Positions 24,014-33,175 are shown, counted from the stretch's first letter. The stretch: 64,000 nucleotides of DNA from Roseburia intestinalis L1-82 (GCF_900537995.1 NZ_LR027880.1:1992001-2056000); one strand, 5' to 3'. Notes: generated by a model from the letters alone, not told the origin. Numbers and translations are program-made.

Positions 24014-25570
24014 ATGGAAGTAAAACTGATTATGAAATCTGCCCGCAATGCGGTCATTGAAATTGCAGATGGTGGAATTTACAATACAAAAGAAACATAT
24101 CATGTTCTGCTGAACGGTGAAGAGGTATTTTCAACGGATACGGTTATAAATTCATTGTTTGATTTAAAACCGCAGACTTCCTATGAGGTTTCTGTAAGAA
24201 CAGCAGATGGTACCGAACTAGGAACGGTATCGTTTGTTACAGCATATGAATTTGTCACATTAAATGTCCGTGATTTTGGTGCTACAGGCGATGGAAAACA
24301 GGATGATACGAAGTTTATACAGGCAGCGATCCTAGCCTGTCCGAAGGAAAGCCGTGTGCTTATTCCAAAGGGAAGCTATCGCATTACCAGTCTGTTTTTA
24401 AAAAGTAATCTGCGCCTTGAGCTTGCAAAGGGAGCAGAACTTATCGCAGATACAGACAGGGCGGCCTATCCGAAATTTCCTGGTATGATTGAAAGTTATG
24501 ATGAACAGGGTGAATATAATTTAGGAACGTGGGAAGGAAATCCATTACCGATGTTTGCCGGCATCATCACCGGACTGGATGTAGAAAATGTATTGATCTA
24601 CGGAAGAGGAACGATAAATGGCAATGCTTCAAAAGAAAACTGGTGGAAAAATCCGAAAGTCATGGTAGGAGCATTCCGCCCGCGTCTGTTTTTCTTAAGC
24701 CATTGTCAGAATGTGACACTTTGTGGTGTAACTTTCAAGAACAGTCCGTCCTGGACACTGCATCCGTATTTTTCAGATAACCTGAAATTCTACGGACTTA
24801 CGATCAACAATCCAAGCGATTCGCCAAATACGGATGGCCTGGATCCTGAATCATGCAAAAATGTAGATATTGTCGGTGTGAAATTCTCACTTGGAGATGA
24901 CTGCATAGCAGTTAAGTCTGGTAAGATCTATATGGGAAAGAAATATAGGACACCTTCTGAAAATATCCATATCAGACAATGCCTGATGGAAAATGGTCAT
25001 GGTGCAGTAACAGTCGGAAGTGAGATGGCTGGCGGTGTCAAAAATCTGGTCGTGGAAGAATGCCGGTTTTACGATACAGACCGGGGACTACGTATCAAGA
25101 CACGCAGAGGACGGGGAAAAGATGCCGTTTTAGATCAGATTATTTTCCGGAAAATCGATATGGATCAGGTTATGACGCCGTTTGTGATAAACTGTTTTTA
25201 TTTCTGTGATCCGGACGGCAAGACCGAGTTTGTCCAGAGCCGTGAAAAAATGCCGGTAGATGATGGTACACCTGCGATCTTAAGACTTGATTTTGAAGAT
25301 ATTAAAGCCCAAAACTGTCATGTGGCAGCTGCATATTTTGATGGACTGCCGGAACAGAAAATTGAGCAGATCATTATGAAAAATATTACAGTGACATATG
25401 CTAAGAATCCGAAATCCGGCGTTCCTGCCATGTCTTCCGGTGTGGAAGAGTGTACAAAGAAGGGAATCTTTGCGCGCAACATCAAAGAACTGGTATTAGA
25501 AAACGTGGAAATAGAGGGACAGGATGGAGAACTTCTTGTTACAGAGGGAATTGACCATTTCGTGCAGTAG
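24014..25570 (+). CDS. Glycoside hydrolase family 28 (exo-polygalacturonase type)
   Basis: A 518-residue GH28 enzyme. Residues 1-80 look like a fibronectin type III-like domain, followed by the right-handed parallel beta-helix starting at VRDFGATGDGKQDD. All four GH28 signatures are present: NTDGLDP, GDDCIAVKSG, NGHGAVTVGSE (the G-H-G block) and RGLRIKTRRG. These supply the catalytic Asps and the substrate-binding His, Arg and Lys. No signal peptide, so it should release galacturonate (or related residues) from imported oligomers. The FnIII-plus-GH28 layout is typical of exo-acting members. It starts 14 bases after the previous gene. Confidence 0.93.
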   Translation: MEVKLIMKSARNAVIEIADGGIYNTKETYHVLLNGEEVFSTDTVINSLFDLKPQTSYEVSVRTADGTELGTVSFVTAYEFVTLNVRDFGATGDGKQDDTKFIQAAILACPKESRVLIPKGSYRITSLFLKSNLRLELAKGAELIADTDRAAYPKFPGMIESYDEQGEYNLGTWEGNPLPMFAGIITGLDVENVLIYGRGTINGNASKENWWKNPKVMVGAFRPRLFFLSHCQNVTLCGVTFKNSPSWTLHPYFSDNLKFYGLTINNPSDSPNTDGLDPESCKNVDIVGVKFSLGDDCIAVKSGKIYMGKKYRTPSENIHIRQCLMENGHGAVTVGSEMAGGVKNLVVEECRFYDTDRGLRIKTRRGRGKDAVLDQIIFRKIDMDQVMTPFVINCFYFCDPDGKTEFVQSREKMPVDDGTPAILRLDFEDIKAQNCHVAAAYFDGLPEQKIEQIIMKNITVTYAKNPKSGVPAMSSGVEECTKKGIFARNIKELVLENVEIEGQDGELLVTEGIDHFVQ

Positions 25571-25589
25571 AACAGAAAGAGGAAAACAT

Positions 25590-26432
25590 ATGCAGTTAGG
25601 AATACGTTTACATGATATCAAAAAAGCACCACTTGAGGAGCGCCTTGCAATCGCAAAGGAGCAGGGGTTTTTGTGCGGACATCTGGCACTCTCAAAAGTA
25701 ATCACGGAATATCCGGTGGATGATGGGGCACTGACTCCGGGGTATGCAATGTACTTGAAAAAAATATTTGCAAAAAACGATCTTGATATTGCCGTACTGG
25801 GATGTTATTTAAACCTTGCAAATCCAGATGAAGGACAGCTTGCAAAGATCACACACCGTTATCTGGCGCATATTCGGTTTGCATCACTGCTTGGCGTCGG
25901 GGTAGTCGGAACAGAGACAGGTGCTGTCAACGAGGCATATAAGTTTGAGGAAAAAAATCACTCGGATGAGGCGCTGGATATTTTTATACAGAATGTGAAA
26001 CCGGTGATTTCCTATGCAGAAAAAATGGGCGTTATTTTTGCAATCGAGCCGGTGTGGAAACATATCGTATGCAATCCGAAGAGAGCGCGGAAAGTGCTTG
26101 ATGAGATCGCGTCTCCAAATCTTCAGATCATTTTTGATCCGGTCAATCTTTTGGATATCAGCAATTATCAGAACAGGGATGTGATCATAGAAGAAGCGAT
26201 AGAGCTGCTTGGAGATGATATTGCAATGGTCCATATGAAAGATTTTGTGGTGCAGGATGGGAAACTGGTGTCAGTCGCTGCAGGAACAGGTGAGATGAAC
26301 TATGAGAAGATTATTCGTTTCATTAAGGAGAGAAAGCCGTATATACATGTGACGCTTGAAAATACAACGCCGGAGAATGCAGTACAGTCTAAAGAATATA
26401 TTCAGGGATTGTATGATTCGTGCCGGATTTAA
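25590..26432 (+). CDS. Sugar phosphate isomerase/epimerase family (TIM barrel)
   Basis: A 280-residue TIM-barrel protein of the xylose isomerase-like/AP endonuclease 2 superfamily. Metal-binding-type blocks include IEPVWKH, IIFDPVNLL and MVHMKDFVV. Members isomerise or epimerise sugars, or act on sugar acids and inositols; the substrate here is unknown. It is the last gene of the importer and hydrolase run, 20 bases after GH28, so a role in handling a released pectic sugar is likely. Start: ATG 25590 with GAGGAAAA ahead; the in-frame ATG at 25524 lies inside the GH28 gene. Confidence 0.85.
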   Translation: MQLGIRLHDIKKAPLEERLAIAKEQGFLCGHLALSKVITEYPVDDGALTPGYAMYLKKIFAKNDLDIAVLGCYLNLANPDEGQLAKITHRYLAHIRFASLLGVGVVGTETGAVNEAYKFEEKNHSDEALDIFIQNVKPVISYAEKMGVIFAIEPVWKHIVCNPKRARKVLDEIASPNLQIIFDPVNLLDISNYQNRDVIIEEAIELLGDDIAMVHMKDFVVQDGKLVSVAAGTGEMNYEKIIRFIKERKPYIHVTLENTTPENAVQSKEYIQGLYDSCRI

Positions 26433-26474
26433 AAGAAGTTTTTTAGAAAAAATCAGGCTGGGAAGAAAGTAGGA

Positions 26475-26503
26475 TTGCATTCCTGTGATATAAGATGTAA
26501 AAT
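26475..26503 (+). promoter_or_regulatory. Promoter of the FnIII secreted-protein gene
   Basis: TTGCAT (26475-26480), 17-base spacer, TAAAAT (26498-26503). It separates the following gene from the hydrolase operon. Confidence 0.5.
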
Positions 26504-26536
26504 AAAATTGATAATATAAAAAAGAGGAGAATAAAA

Positions 26537-27802
26537 ATGTTAAGAAAACAGACAAAAAAGATTTTAGTTGTTATGCTGTTTGCGCTGACATTAGTTCTTG
26601 CCGGAAGAGTTGATGCGAATGCACAGACTGCTGCACCGGCAGGCGTGAAACAGGTAAAAGCGGGCAGCAGTTCTGTAACAGTGCAGTGGAACGCTGTTAT
26701 GCAGAATGATATCTGCTATTATTACCGCGTCAGTGATGATGCAGGCTTTAAGAGCAATACCACCAGAAGCAAACGTAATTATAATGCATCCGAAAGTTAT
26801 ATTTCCGGTCTTTCTGCGGGAAAGAGTTATTATGTCCAGATCGGAACATCTACAACAAAATCATCCAGTGCACCGGATGATACTGCATGGTCAAAAGCGA
26901 TCGAAGTTGTGACAGTTCCGGAGCAGGTGGTATCGAATTCTGTAAAACAGACCGGAGCAGGCACGACATCCATTTCGCTGAGCTGGCAGGCTGCTTCCGG
27001 GGCAAACTGTTACAAACTGACCTGTTATCAGAGTGGAACGAGCGAAAACAATGCATCAGAGATTGTTTCCAAAAAGAACAGTGTCAAGATCACAGGATTA
27101 AAGAAGAACAGTCGTTATCAGGGACATATTTATGCAGGAAGAACAAGCAGTACAGGTTATACCGCATATGCAACTTCCGGTGGTTATTATTCAAATTCAG
27201 CAGTGACACCTACTAAGATCACAGGTGTAGAGAACACGGCTTTTTATCCGGCATCAAATGCTGCATATTTTGAATGGAAAAAAGCAAATGCTGCAAATGG
27301 TTATGAATATATTATTTATGACAATTCCAAAAAGAAAATTTATTCGGGCTCATGTACTTCAAGTGCCTCACTCCGTGTTTCTACAAATAAATTAAAAAAA
27401 GAACAGTTTTACCAGATCAAGGTAAGAGGTTACGTTAACTTAAGCAATAACAAGAAAGCATATGGTGAATGGTCTGACGTACTGTATTTTGCAAAGGATC
27501 CGTCTTACAAACTGTCTGTAAAGACTTCCAAAAAAAAGATTCAGTTAAACTGGAAGAAAGTGAAAGGCGCATCAAATTATACGGTATATATTTCCGATAA
27601 ACAGAACTCTGGTTACAAAAAGGTTGGAACCTATAACAGCAAAAAGACAAGTGCAACTATCAGAAAATTCGGGAAAAAGGCATTAAAGAGCGGAAAAACT
27701 TATTATGTAAGAATTGACGCAAGTAAAAATGTAAAGGTAAATAAAAAATCAAAGACTTTCAAGAATACGCAATATTATACATGGAAGGTTAAGGTAAAAT
27801 AG
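26537..27802 (+). CDS. Secreted fibronectin type III repeat protein
   Basis: A 421-residue protein with a signal peptide (MLRKQTKKILVVMLFALTLVLA, cleavage around residue 29) followed by about four fibronectin type III domains; recurring elements include SSVTVQWNAV, TSISLSWQAA, AAYFEWKKA and KKIQLNWKKVKGASNYTVYIS. The C terminus is very Lys-rich. There is no LPXTG motif, membrane anchor or wall-binding domain, so it is probably released or held by charge. Function is unknown; FnIII domains in secreted gut-bacterial proteins usually bind carbohydrate or serve as spacers. It has its own promoter and terminator. Confidence 0.8.
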   Translation: MLRKQTKKILVVMLFALTLVLAGRVDANAQTAAPAGVKQVKAGSSSVTVQWNAVMQNDICYYYRVSDDAGFKSNTTRSKRNYNASESYISGLSAGKSYYVQIGTSTTKSSSAPDDTAWSKAIEVVTVPEQVVSNSVKQTGAGTTSISLSWQAASGANCYKLTCYQSGTSENNASEIVSKKNSVKITGLKKNSRYQGHIYAGRTSSTGYTAYATSGGYYSNSAVTPTKITGVENTAFYPASNAAYFEWKKANAANGYEYIIYDNSKKKIYSGSCTSSASLRVSTNKLKKEQFYQIKVRGYVNLSNNKKAYGEWSDVLYFAKDPSYKLSVKTSKKKIQLNWKKVKGASNYTVYISDKQNSGYKKVGTYNSKKTSATIRKFGKKALKSGKTYYVRIDASKNVKVNKKSKTFKNTQYYTWKVKVK

Positions 27803-27810
27803 GAAAAAGG

Positions 27811-27856
27811 AAAAATCCAAAAGACTGGAATGCAGATCCGGTCTTTTGGATTTTTT
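27811..27856 (+). terminator. Intrinsic terminator after the FnIII gene
   Basis: A 15-bp perfect stem (27811-27825 with 27841-27855) followed by a T-run on the plus strand. Confidence 0.85.
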
Positions 27857-27880
27857 GTTTCAGTGGAAATTCCAGACACA

Positions 27881-27918
27881 AAAAAACTGCCATATCAAAT
27901 CGGATACGACAGTTTTTT
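27881..27918 (-). terminator. Terminator of rpmB (probably bidirectional)
   Basis: AAAAAACTG (27881-27889) pairs with CAGTTTTTT (27910-27918), with a further inner stem CATATC/GATACG. It lies just beyond the rpmB stop on the minus strand and gives a U-run in either direction. Confidence 0.7.
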
Positions 27919-27930
27919 CAGTGTTCAAAA

Positions 27931-28116
27931 TTAAGCTCTTTCAACTTTGCCGGATTTCAAACAGGAAGCACATACATATAATTTCTTAGGTGTTCCGTTT
28001 ACTTTACAGCTCACACGCTTGATGTTTGATTTCCACATTCTATTTGATCTTCTATGAGAATGGCTGACATTATTTCCGAAATGAGCGCCCTTTCCACAAA
28101 CTGCACATTTTGCCAT
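27931..28116 (-). CDS. rpmB: 50S ribosomal protein L28
   Basis: The 61-residue large-subunit ribosomal protein bL28, recognised from MAKCAVCGKGAHFGNNVSHSHRR (start) and the RVSCKVNGTPKKLYVCASC end. It keeps two CxxC pairs, the zinc-binding form of the protein. AAGGAGG stands ahead of the ATG. It is divergent from the asp23-fakA-recG unit, the order also seen around rpmB-yloU-yloV in Bacillus. Confidence 0.97.
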   Translation of the reverse strand: MAKCAVCGKGAHFGNNVSHSHRRSNRMWKSNIKRVSCKVNGTPKKLYVCASCLKSGKVERA

Positions 28117-28177
28117 AGTTTTGCACCTCCTTGTAATTCACTAAGTCTGCCTGTACTATCAGACTCACAACATGTTT

Positions 28178-28206
28178 ATTCTAACAGATTCATTTTTATA
28201 TTGCAA
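28178..28206 (-). promoter_or_regulatory. rpmB promoter
   Basis: On the minus strand TTGCAA (28206-28201), 17-base spacer, TAGAAT (28183-28178). The start point would be about 55 bases ahead of the rpmB start codon. Confidence 0.6.
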
Positions 28207-28268
28207 GCAAATTTTAAAAAAAATATTAAAAATAGTAAACAGGACTAGGAATTTTGGTAAAAAGCGGT

Positions 28269-28274
28269 TATAAT
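28269..28274 (+). promoter_or_regulatory. -10 box for the asp23-fakA-recG unit
   Basis: A perfect TATAAT 49 bases before the chosen asp23 start; the -35 region is poor. Divergent from the rpmB promoter. Confidence 0.45.
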
Positions 28275-28322
28275 AGACAATAAACTAGCGTTAATATGGC
28301 TTTGAAAGGAGCAGGAACGTAT

Positions 28323-28682
28323 ATGAATGGACATATGGATACCCAGTTGGGAAGAGTTTCAATAGACCCGGAAGTGATTGCAACCTATGCAGGCTCTGTA
28401 GCAGTGGAGTGTTTTGGCATTGTAGGTATGGCTGCTGTCAATATGAAAGATGGTCTGGTGAAGTTACTGAAAAAAGATTATTTGACACATGGTATTAATG
28501 TAGCGATTGACGAGGATAATAAGATCACGATTGATTTTCATGTGATCGTATCCTATGGTGTCAGCATCAGTACGGTTTCCGACAATTTAATCGAAACGGT
28601 AAGATATAAGGTAGAAGAGTTTACCGGACTGGAAATCAAAAAAATTAATATTTACGTCGAAGGCGTGCGTGTAATTGATTAA
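28323..28682 (+). CDS. Asp23/Gls24 family envelope stress protein (YloU-like)
   Basis: A 119-residue Asp23/Gls24 family protein, recognised from GRVSIDPEVIATYAGSVAVECFGIVGMA and the C-terminal VEGVRV strand. Family members are abundant in Firmicutes and are linked to cell-envelope stress or membrane anchoring of complexes; their biochemical role is unclear. ATG 28323 is preferred over the in-frame ATG 28296, as GGAGCAGGA lies between them. It precedes the DAK2 (FakA) gene by 14 bases, the same order as yloU-yloV. Confidence 0.92.
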   Translation: MNGHMDTQLGRVSIDPEVIATYAGSVAVECFGIVGMAAVNMKDGLVKLLKKDYLTHGINVAIDEDNKITIDFHVIVSYGVSISTVSDNLIETVRYKVEEFTGLEIKKINIYVEGVRVID

Positions 28683-28696
28683 GGAGGACATAGAAG

Positions 28697-30394
28697 GTGG
28701 AAATCACTACGATAAATACTGAGCTTGTGGCGAAGATGTTTCTTGCCGGAGCAAAGAATCTGGATGCAAAGAAAGAATGGATCAATGAGTTGAACGTATT
28801 CCCGGTTCCGGATGGTGATACCGGTACAAATATGTCAATGACGATCATGTCGGCGGCAAGAGAGGTAAGTGCGTTGGAAAAACCGGAGATGAAGGCGCTG
28901 GCAAAAGCTATTTCATCCGGTTCTTTAAGAGGAGCGAGAGGTAACTCTGGTGTTATTCTTTCACAGCTGTTCCGTGGTTTTACCAAGGTGATCGCAGAAT
29001 ATGATGAGATCAATGTACAGATTTTATCAGATTCTTTCCAGAAGGCCGTTGAGACAGCTTACAAGGCTGTTATGAAGCCAAAAGAGGGAACAATCTTAAC
29101 CGTTGCAAAAGGGATGTCTGACCGTGCGTTAGAACTTTGTGATGATACAGAAGATCTGGTATATTTTTGTGAAGAGGTCATCAAGGAAGGTGACCGTGTG
29201 TTGGATCTGACACCGGAGATGCTGCCTGTTTTAAAACAGGCAGGTGTTGTGGATTCTGGCGGGCAGGGACTGATGCAGGTCATGAAGGGTGCAATGGACG
29301 CACTGCTCGGCAAAGAGGTAGATTATACCATTGAGGGCGCTGAAACAATCAAAAAGGCACCGGAGAACACAGGAACATCCTATAATATCGAAGCGCAGGC
29401 AAATCAGGAGATCAAATTTGCATATTGTACACAGTTCCTTATCATGCTTGACACACCGATCACACTGCAGCAGGAGAATGAGTTTAAGTCTTATTTAGAG
29501 ACGATCGGTGATTCCATCGTTGTTGTCGCAGATGATGAGATCGTAAAGGTACATGTACATACCAACGATCCAGGACTTGCAATGCAGAGAGGACTTACCT
29601 ATGGTTCCCTGACAACGATCATCATTGAAAATATGAAGTTAGAGCGTGATGAGAAGATTTCCGCCCTGAAAGAAAAAGAGATGCAGTCAGCCGGCATTCC
29701 GGAGGAAAAAGAGGAAAAACCGGCAGAACCTCCAAAAGAGATGGGATTTATTTCCGTCAGCATCGGTGAGGGAATCAACGAGATCTTTAAAGGTCTTGGT
29801 GTCGATTACATCATTGAGGGTGGTCAGACCATGAACCCAAGTACCGAGGATATGTTAAATGCCATTGAAAAAGTAAATGCAAAGACGGTATTTATTTTGC
29901 CAAACAACAAGAACATTATCCTTGCGGCAAATCAGGCAGCATCCCTTGTGGAGGATAAAAAGATCATTGTCATCCCGACAAAGACGATCCCACAGGGTAT
30001 TACTGCGCTGATCAATTACATTCCTGACAGTACACCGGAAGATAACGAGCAGCGCATGAGTTCTGAAATCTCCATGGTAAAGACCGGTCAGGTTACCTAT
30101 GCAGTCCGTGATACGGTGATCGATGACAAAGAGATCAAACAGGATGACTTTATGGGTATCGGCGATTCCGGTATTCTTTCCGTAGGACAGAATTTAGAGC
30201 CGACGGTTATGGATATGATGAAACAGTTAGTCGATGAAGATTCTGCAATCGTCAGCATTTATTACGGTGAGGACACGAAGGAAGAAGACGCCAATGCACT
30301 TGGTGAGAAGATTGGAGAGGCATTCCCGGATGTCGAGATCGAGGTTCACTATGGCGGACAGCCGATCTACTATTATGTGATTTCAGTAGAATAA
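28697..30394 (+). CDS. fakA: DAK2-domain fatty acid kinase subunit FakA (YloV)
   Basis: A 565-residue protein with an N-terminal DAK2 kinase domain (FPVPDGDTGTNMSMT at about 35-49 and GARGNSGVILSQLFRG) and the C-terminal FakA region. FakA phosphorylates fatty acids presented by a DegV-family FakB protein, feeding exogenous fatty acids to phospholipid synthesis. No fakB is in the window. The start is GTG at 28697, nine bases after AAGGAGG. It lies between asp23 and recG, the conserved Firmicutes order. Confidence 0.92.
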   Translation: MEITTINTELVAKMFLAGAKNLDAKKEWINELNVFPVPDGDTGTNMSMTIMSAAREVSALEKPEMKALAKAISSGSLRGARGNSGVILSQLFRGFTKVIAEYDEINVQILSDSFQKAVETAYKAVMKPKEGTILTVAKGMSDRALELCDDTEDLVYFCEEVIKEGDRVLDLTPEMLPVLKQAGVVDSGGQGLMQVMKGAMDALLGKEVDYTIEGAETIKKAPENTGTSYNIEAQANQEIKFAYCTQFLIMLDTPITLQQENEFKSYLETIGDSIVVVADDEIVKVHVHTNDPGLAMQRGLTYGSLTTIIIENMKLERDEKISALKEKEMQSAGIPEEKEEKPAEPPKEMGFISVSIGEGINEIFKGLGVDYIIEGGQTMNPSTEDMLNAIEKVNAKTVFILPNNKNIILAANQAASLVEDKKIIVIPTKTIPQGITALINYIPDSTPEDNEQRMSSEISMVKTGQVTYAVRDTVIDDKEIKQDDFMGIGDSGILSVGQNLEPTVMDMMKQLVDEDSAIVSIYYGEDTKEEDANALGEKIGEAFPDVEIEVHYGGQPIYYYVISVE

Positions 30395-30407
30395 GAATGG
30401 AGTAAAA

Positions 30408-32465
30408 ATGGATCGCAATTCCCCTTTAAGAGAAATTAAAGGTGTCGGCGCCAAAACAGAAGAATTATTTCATAAGATAGGAGTATACACCGTAGGTGAT
30501 ATACTCCTTCATTATCCCCGGACATATATACAGTATCCGCAGGCAAAACATGTGGATGAGGTACTCGACGGGGAACAGGCGGCGGTTCTTGGACGGATCA
30601 CAAGAACACCGGTAGTGCGGAAGGTGCGCACCATGCAGATCACAGTTACGACGATCAGTGAGATGGGAGCCTCCTTAGAGCTGGTATGGTACCGGATGCC
30701 TTATATGAAAAATAATTTAAAAGTCGGCAGCACTTACATTTTTTATGGAAAAGTCAATAAAAAGAATGGAAGACTTGTCATGGAACAGGCAGCAATGTTT
30801 ACCGAAGAACAGTATGCTTCCATGGAACAGGTGTTTTTGCCGGTATACACACTGACAAATGGGCTTTCCAATAACCTTGTCACAAAGACGGTGCGTGCGG
30901 CACTTGGAGACGAACATTTGTTTATGGATTATCTGCCGCATGCCATCCGCGAGAAATACGGTCTTTGTGAGTATAATTATGCCATCCGCCAGATCCATTT
31001 CCCGGAGGATATGGAGACACTCATTACTGCGAGAAGGCGGCTTGTGTTTGACGAATTTTTCCTTTTTATTCTAAGCATGCAGTATCAGAAGGAAAAGCAC
31101 GTTAAAGAAAAAAACGAGTTTGTTTTTGCGGAAGATGATTTTACAGATGAACTGATAGAGCGGCTGCCTTATGAACTTACCAACGCACAGAAAAAGGCAC
31201 TTGCGGATGTAAAACGCGATATGCGTTCCGAGACGGTCATGCAGCGTCTGATCCAGGGTGATGTAGGTTCCGGTAAAACGATCGTTGCGTTTCTTGCGAT
31301 GGCAGATACCGCCCACAATGGCTACCAGTCTGCAATCATGGCACCGACGGAGGTGCTTGCAAGACAGCATTATGAGTCCTATCAGAGCATGTGTGAACAG
31401 TTTGGACTCCATATTCCGATCGTGCTTCTGACAGGTTCCATGACGGCAAAACAGAAACGCCGTGCATATGAGGCACTAGAGGTTTATTCGAATGCTATGA
31501 TCATTGGGACACATGCGCTGATTCAGGAGAAAGCAATCTATCAGAATCTTGCGCTCGTGATCACCGATGAACAGCATCGTTTTGGAGTGCGTCAGCGGGA
31601 GACTTTTGCCGGAAAAGGAACAGAGCCTCATGTGCTTGTCATGAGTGCAACACCGATCCCGCGTACTTTGGCAATTATTATTTACGGTGATCTGGATATT
31701 TCTGTGATTGATGAAGTCCCGGCAAAACGGCTTCCAATCAAAAACTGTGTGGTTGACCAGAGATACCGCCCCAAGGCATATGCTTTTATCGAACATGAAA
31801 TACGGGAGGGACATCAGGCATATGTGATCTGTCCGTTAGTGGAAGAGAGTGAAAATATGGAAGCAGAAAATGTCACCGATTATGCAAAACGTCTGCGGGA
31901 AGAACTGCCGGAAGACATTGTGATCGGCGTTTTACATGGGCAGATGAAAGCAGAGCAGAAAAATAAGATCATGGATCAGTTTGTAAAAAATGAGATCCAG
32001 GTACTTGTTTCCACAACGGTTGTCGAGGTCGGGGTCAATGTGCCGAATGCGACGGTCATGATGATCGAGAATGCAGAACGGTTCGGGCTTGCACAGCTTC
32101 ACCAGCTAAGAGGACGTGTCGGAAGAGGAGATGTCCAGTCGTATTGTATTATGGTCAATGCCTCAGACAGCAAAAATTCCATGAAGCGGCTTGATATTTT
32201 AAATAAATCCAACGATGGATTTAAGATTGCAAGCGAAGATTTAAAACTCCGCGGACCGGGAGATTTCTTTGGCATCCGCCAGTCCGGTGAGATGCAGTTT
32301 TTACTGGCGGATATCTATCAGGATGCGTCTGTATTACAGCAGGCATCTGAGGAGGTGCAGGATCTGCTTGCGACAGACCCGGAACTATGCGAGGAAGAAA
32401 ATATAAACCTGCAGCACTATCTGGAAATTTTCTTTGAAGATCAGAAGAGCAGGCTCAATCTTTAA
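30408..32465 (+). CDS. recG: ATP-dependent DNA helicase RecG
   Basis: A 685-residue RecG, the helicase that remodels stalled replication forks and branched DNA. It shows the N-terminal wedge/OB domain, Walker A GDVGSGKT, the DEQH box (ITDEQHRFG), motif III SATPIPRTL and the helicase C-terminal motifs QLRGRVGRGDVQSYC, all at normal spacing and length. It starts 14 bases after fakA and closes the unit. Confidence 0.97.
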   Translation: MDRNSPLREIKGVGAKTEELFHKIGVYTVGDILLHYPRTYIQYPQAKHVDEVLDGEQAAVLGRITRTPVVRKVRTMQITVTTISEMGASLELVWYRMPYMKNNLKVGSTYIFYGKVNKKNGRLVMEQAAMFTEEQYASMEQVFLPVYTLTNGLSNNLVTKTVRAALGDEHLFMDYLPHAIREKYGLCEYNYAIRQIHFPEDMETLITARRRLVFDEFFLFILSMQYQKEKHVKEKNEFVFAEDDFTDELIERLPYELTNAQKKALADVKRDMRSETVMQRLIQGDVGSGKTIVAFLAMADTAHNGYQSAIMAPTEVLARQHYESYQSMCEQFGLHIPIVLLTGSMTAKQKRRAYEALEVYSNAMIIGTHALIQEKAIYQNLALVITDEQHRFGVRQRETFAGKGTEPHVLVMSATPIPRTLAIIIYGDLDISVIDEVPAKRLPIKNCVVDQRYRPKAYAFIEHEIREGHQAYVICPLVEESENMEAENVTDYAKRLREELPEDIVIGVLHGQMKAEQKNKIMDQFVKNEIQVLVSTTVVEVGVNVPNATVMMIENAERFGLAQLHQLRGRVGRGDVQSYCIMVNASDSKNSMKRLDILNKSNDGFKIASEDLKLRGPGDFFGIRQSGEMQFLLADIYQDASVLQQASEEVQDLLATDPELCEEENINLQHYLEIFFEDQKSRLNL

Positions 32466-32530
32466 AAATTGATTTTATGATAGATTTCATTTACATACTG
32501 CCTGTAAATTGGAAATAATAATACGGTTAC

Positions 32531-32567
32531 AAAAACGGGAGCTTTCCTATGGAAAGCTCCCGTTTTT
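32531..32567 (+). terminator. Intrinsic terminator after recG
   Basis: A 17-bp perfect stem (32531-32547 with 32551-32567), loop TAT, ending in TTTTT. Confidence 0.88.
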
Positions 32568-32655
32568 GTGTGCCCAAAGGCATAGATCCTTGCGGATCAT
32601 AGATCTTAGTGGCTCGAAGAACCGTCATTTACAGCAAAAATTATTTGTGGCAAAA

Positions 32656-32862
32656 TTATTTGCCTGACATCTGTCTCTCCTGCGCCTCGATCATTTTCTT
32701 AACCATATAACCGCCGACAGAACCGTTCTGTCTGGAAGTAAGGTCACCGTTGTAACCGTCCTTTAAAGGTACGCCGATCTCGCTTGCTACCTCATATTTG
32801 AAACGGTCTAATGCACTTTTTGCTTCAGGAACTGCTGCTCTGTTAGATGAACGACTTGCCAT
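32656..32862 (-). CDS. Small acid-soluble spore protein, alpha/beta type
   Basis: A 68-residue alpha/beta-type SASP, the DNA-coating protein that protects spore DNA. The family blocks are clear: the central KYEVASEIGVPL (around the germination protease site) and the C-terminal DLTSRQNGSVGGYMVKKMI. The start is ATG 32862 with AAGGAGG eight bases away; the ORF's upstream ATG at 32892 has none. It is single-gene and direct evidence that the organism forms spores. Expression would be expected from a forespore sigma factor. Confidence 0.95.
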   Translation of the reverse strand: MASRSSNRAAVPEAKSALDRFKYEVASEIGVPLKDGYNGDLTSRQNGSVGGYMVKKMIEAQERQMSGK

Positions 32863-32927
32863 AATAGTTTCCTCCTTTAGTGTGTGATACATCTTTTGTT
32901 TTATAAGGTATCATTTGTATGATTTGA

Positions 32928-32965
32928 ACAAACGCCGCGTTAATCATAGGTTCCGCGGCGTTTGT
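32928..32965. other. GC-rich hairpin upstream of the SASP gene
   Basis: A 12-bp perfect stem (32928-32939 with 32954-32965) enclosing a 14-base loop. There is no proper U-run in either direction. It could be a weak terminator or a regulatory hairpin. The stretch from here to 33123 holds no gene that I can support. Confidence 0.5.
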
Positions 32966-33123
32966 ACTTTGCTGCGGTGCTTTTGATCACGTTTTGTTTT
33001 GTTCAGTGATAGTATGTGAAATATTACAGCAGCTAAACATGCATTTTTTGTCAAAAAAGCAAGTAATATCCGCAACAAGTGATACATAAACTTTAAATTT
33101 TCGGTACAGAATGAAAAGGCTGT

Positions 33124-33153
33124 TTGCGACAAAATATTTTATTGAATTATAAT
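33124..33153 (+). promoter_or_regulatory. Promoter of the GH105 gene
   Basis: TTGCGA (33124-33129), 18-base spacer, perfect TATAAT (33148-33153). The palindromic operator begins four bases later, covering the expected start of transcription. A second possible promoter, TTTACA-17-TATGAT (33181-33209), lies just downstream of the operator. Confidence 0.55.
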
Positions 33154-33157
33154 AAAA

Positions 33158-33175
33158 TTTGTAAGCGCTTACAAA
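33158..33175. promoter_or_regulatory. Perfect 18-base operator TTTGTAAGCGCTTACAAA upstream of GH105
   Basis: A perfect palindrome differing by one base in its 16-base core from the operator at 7004-7019 before uxaB. Both are placed at the expected +1 region. LacI-family repressors (and CcpA) bind sites of this form. It links the GH105 gene to the uronate locus 26 kb away. Confidence 0.7.
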
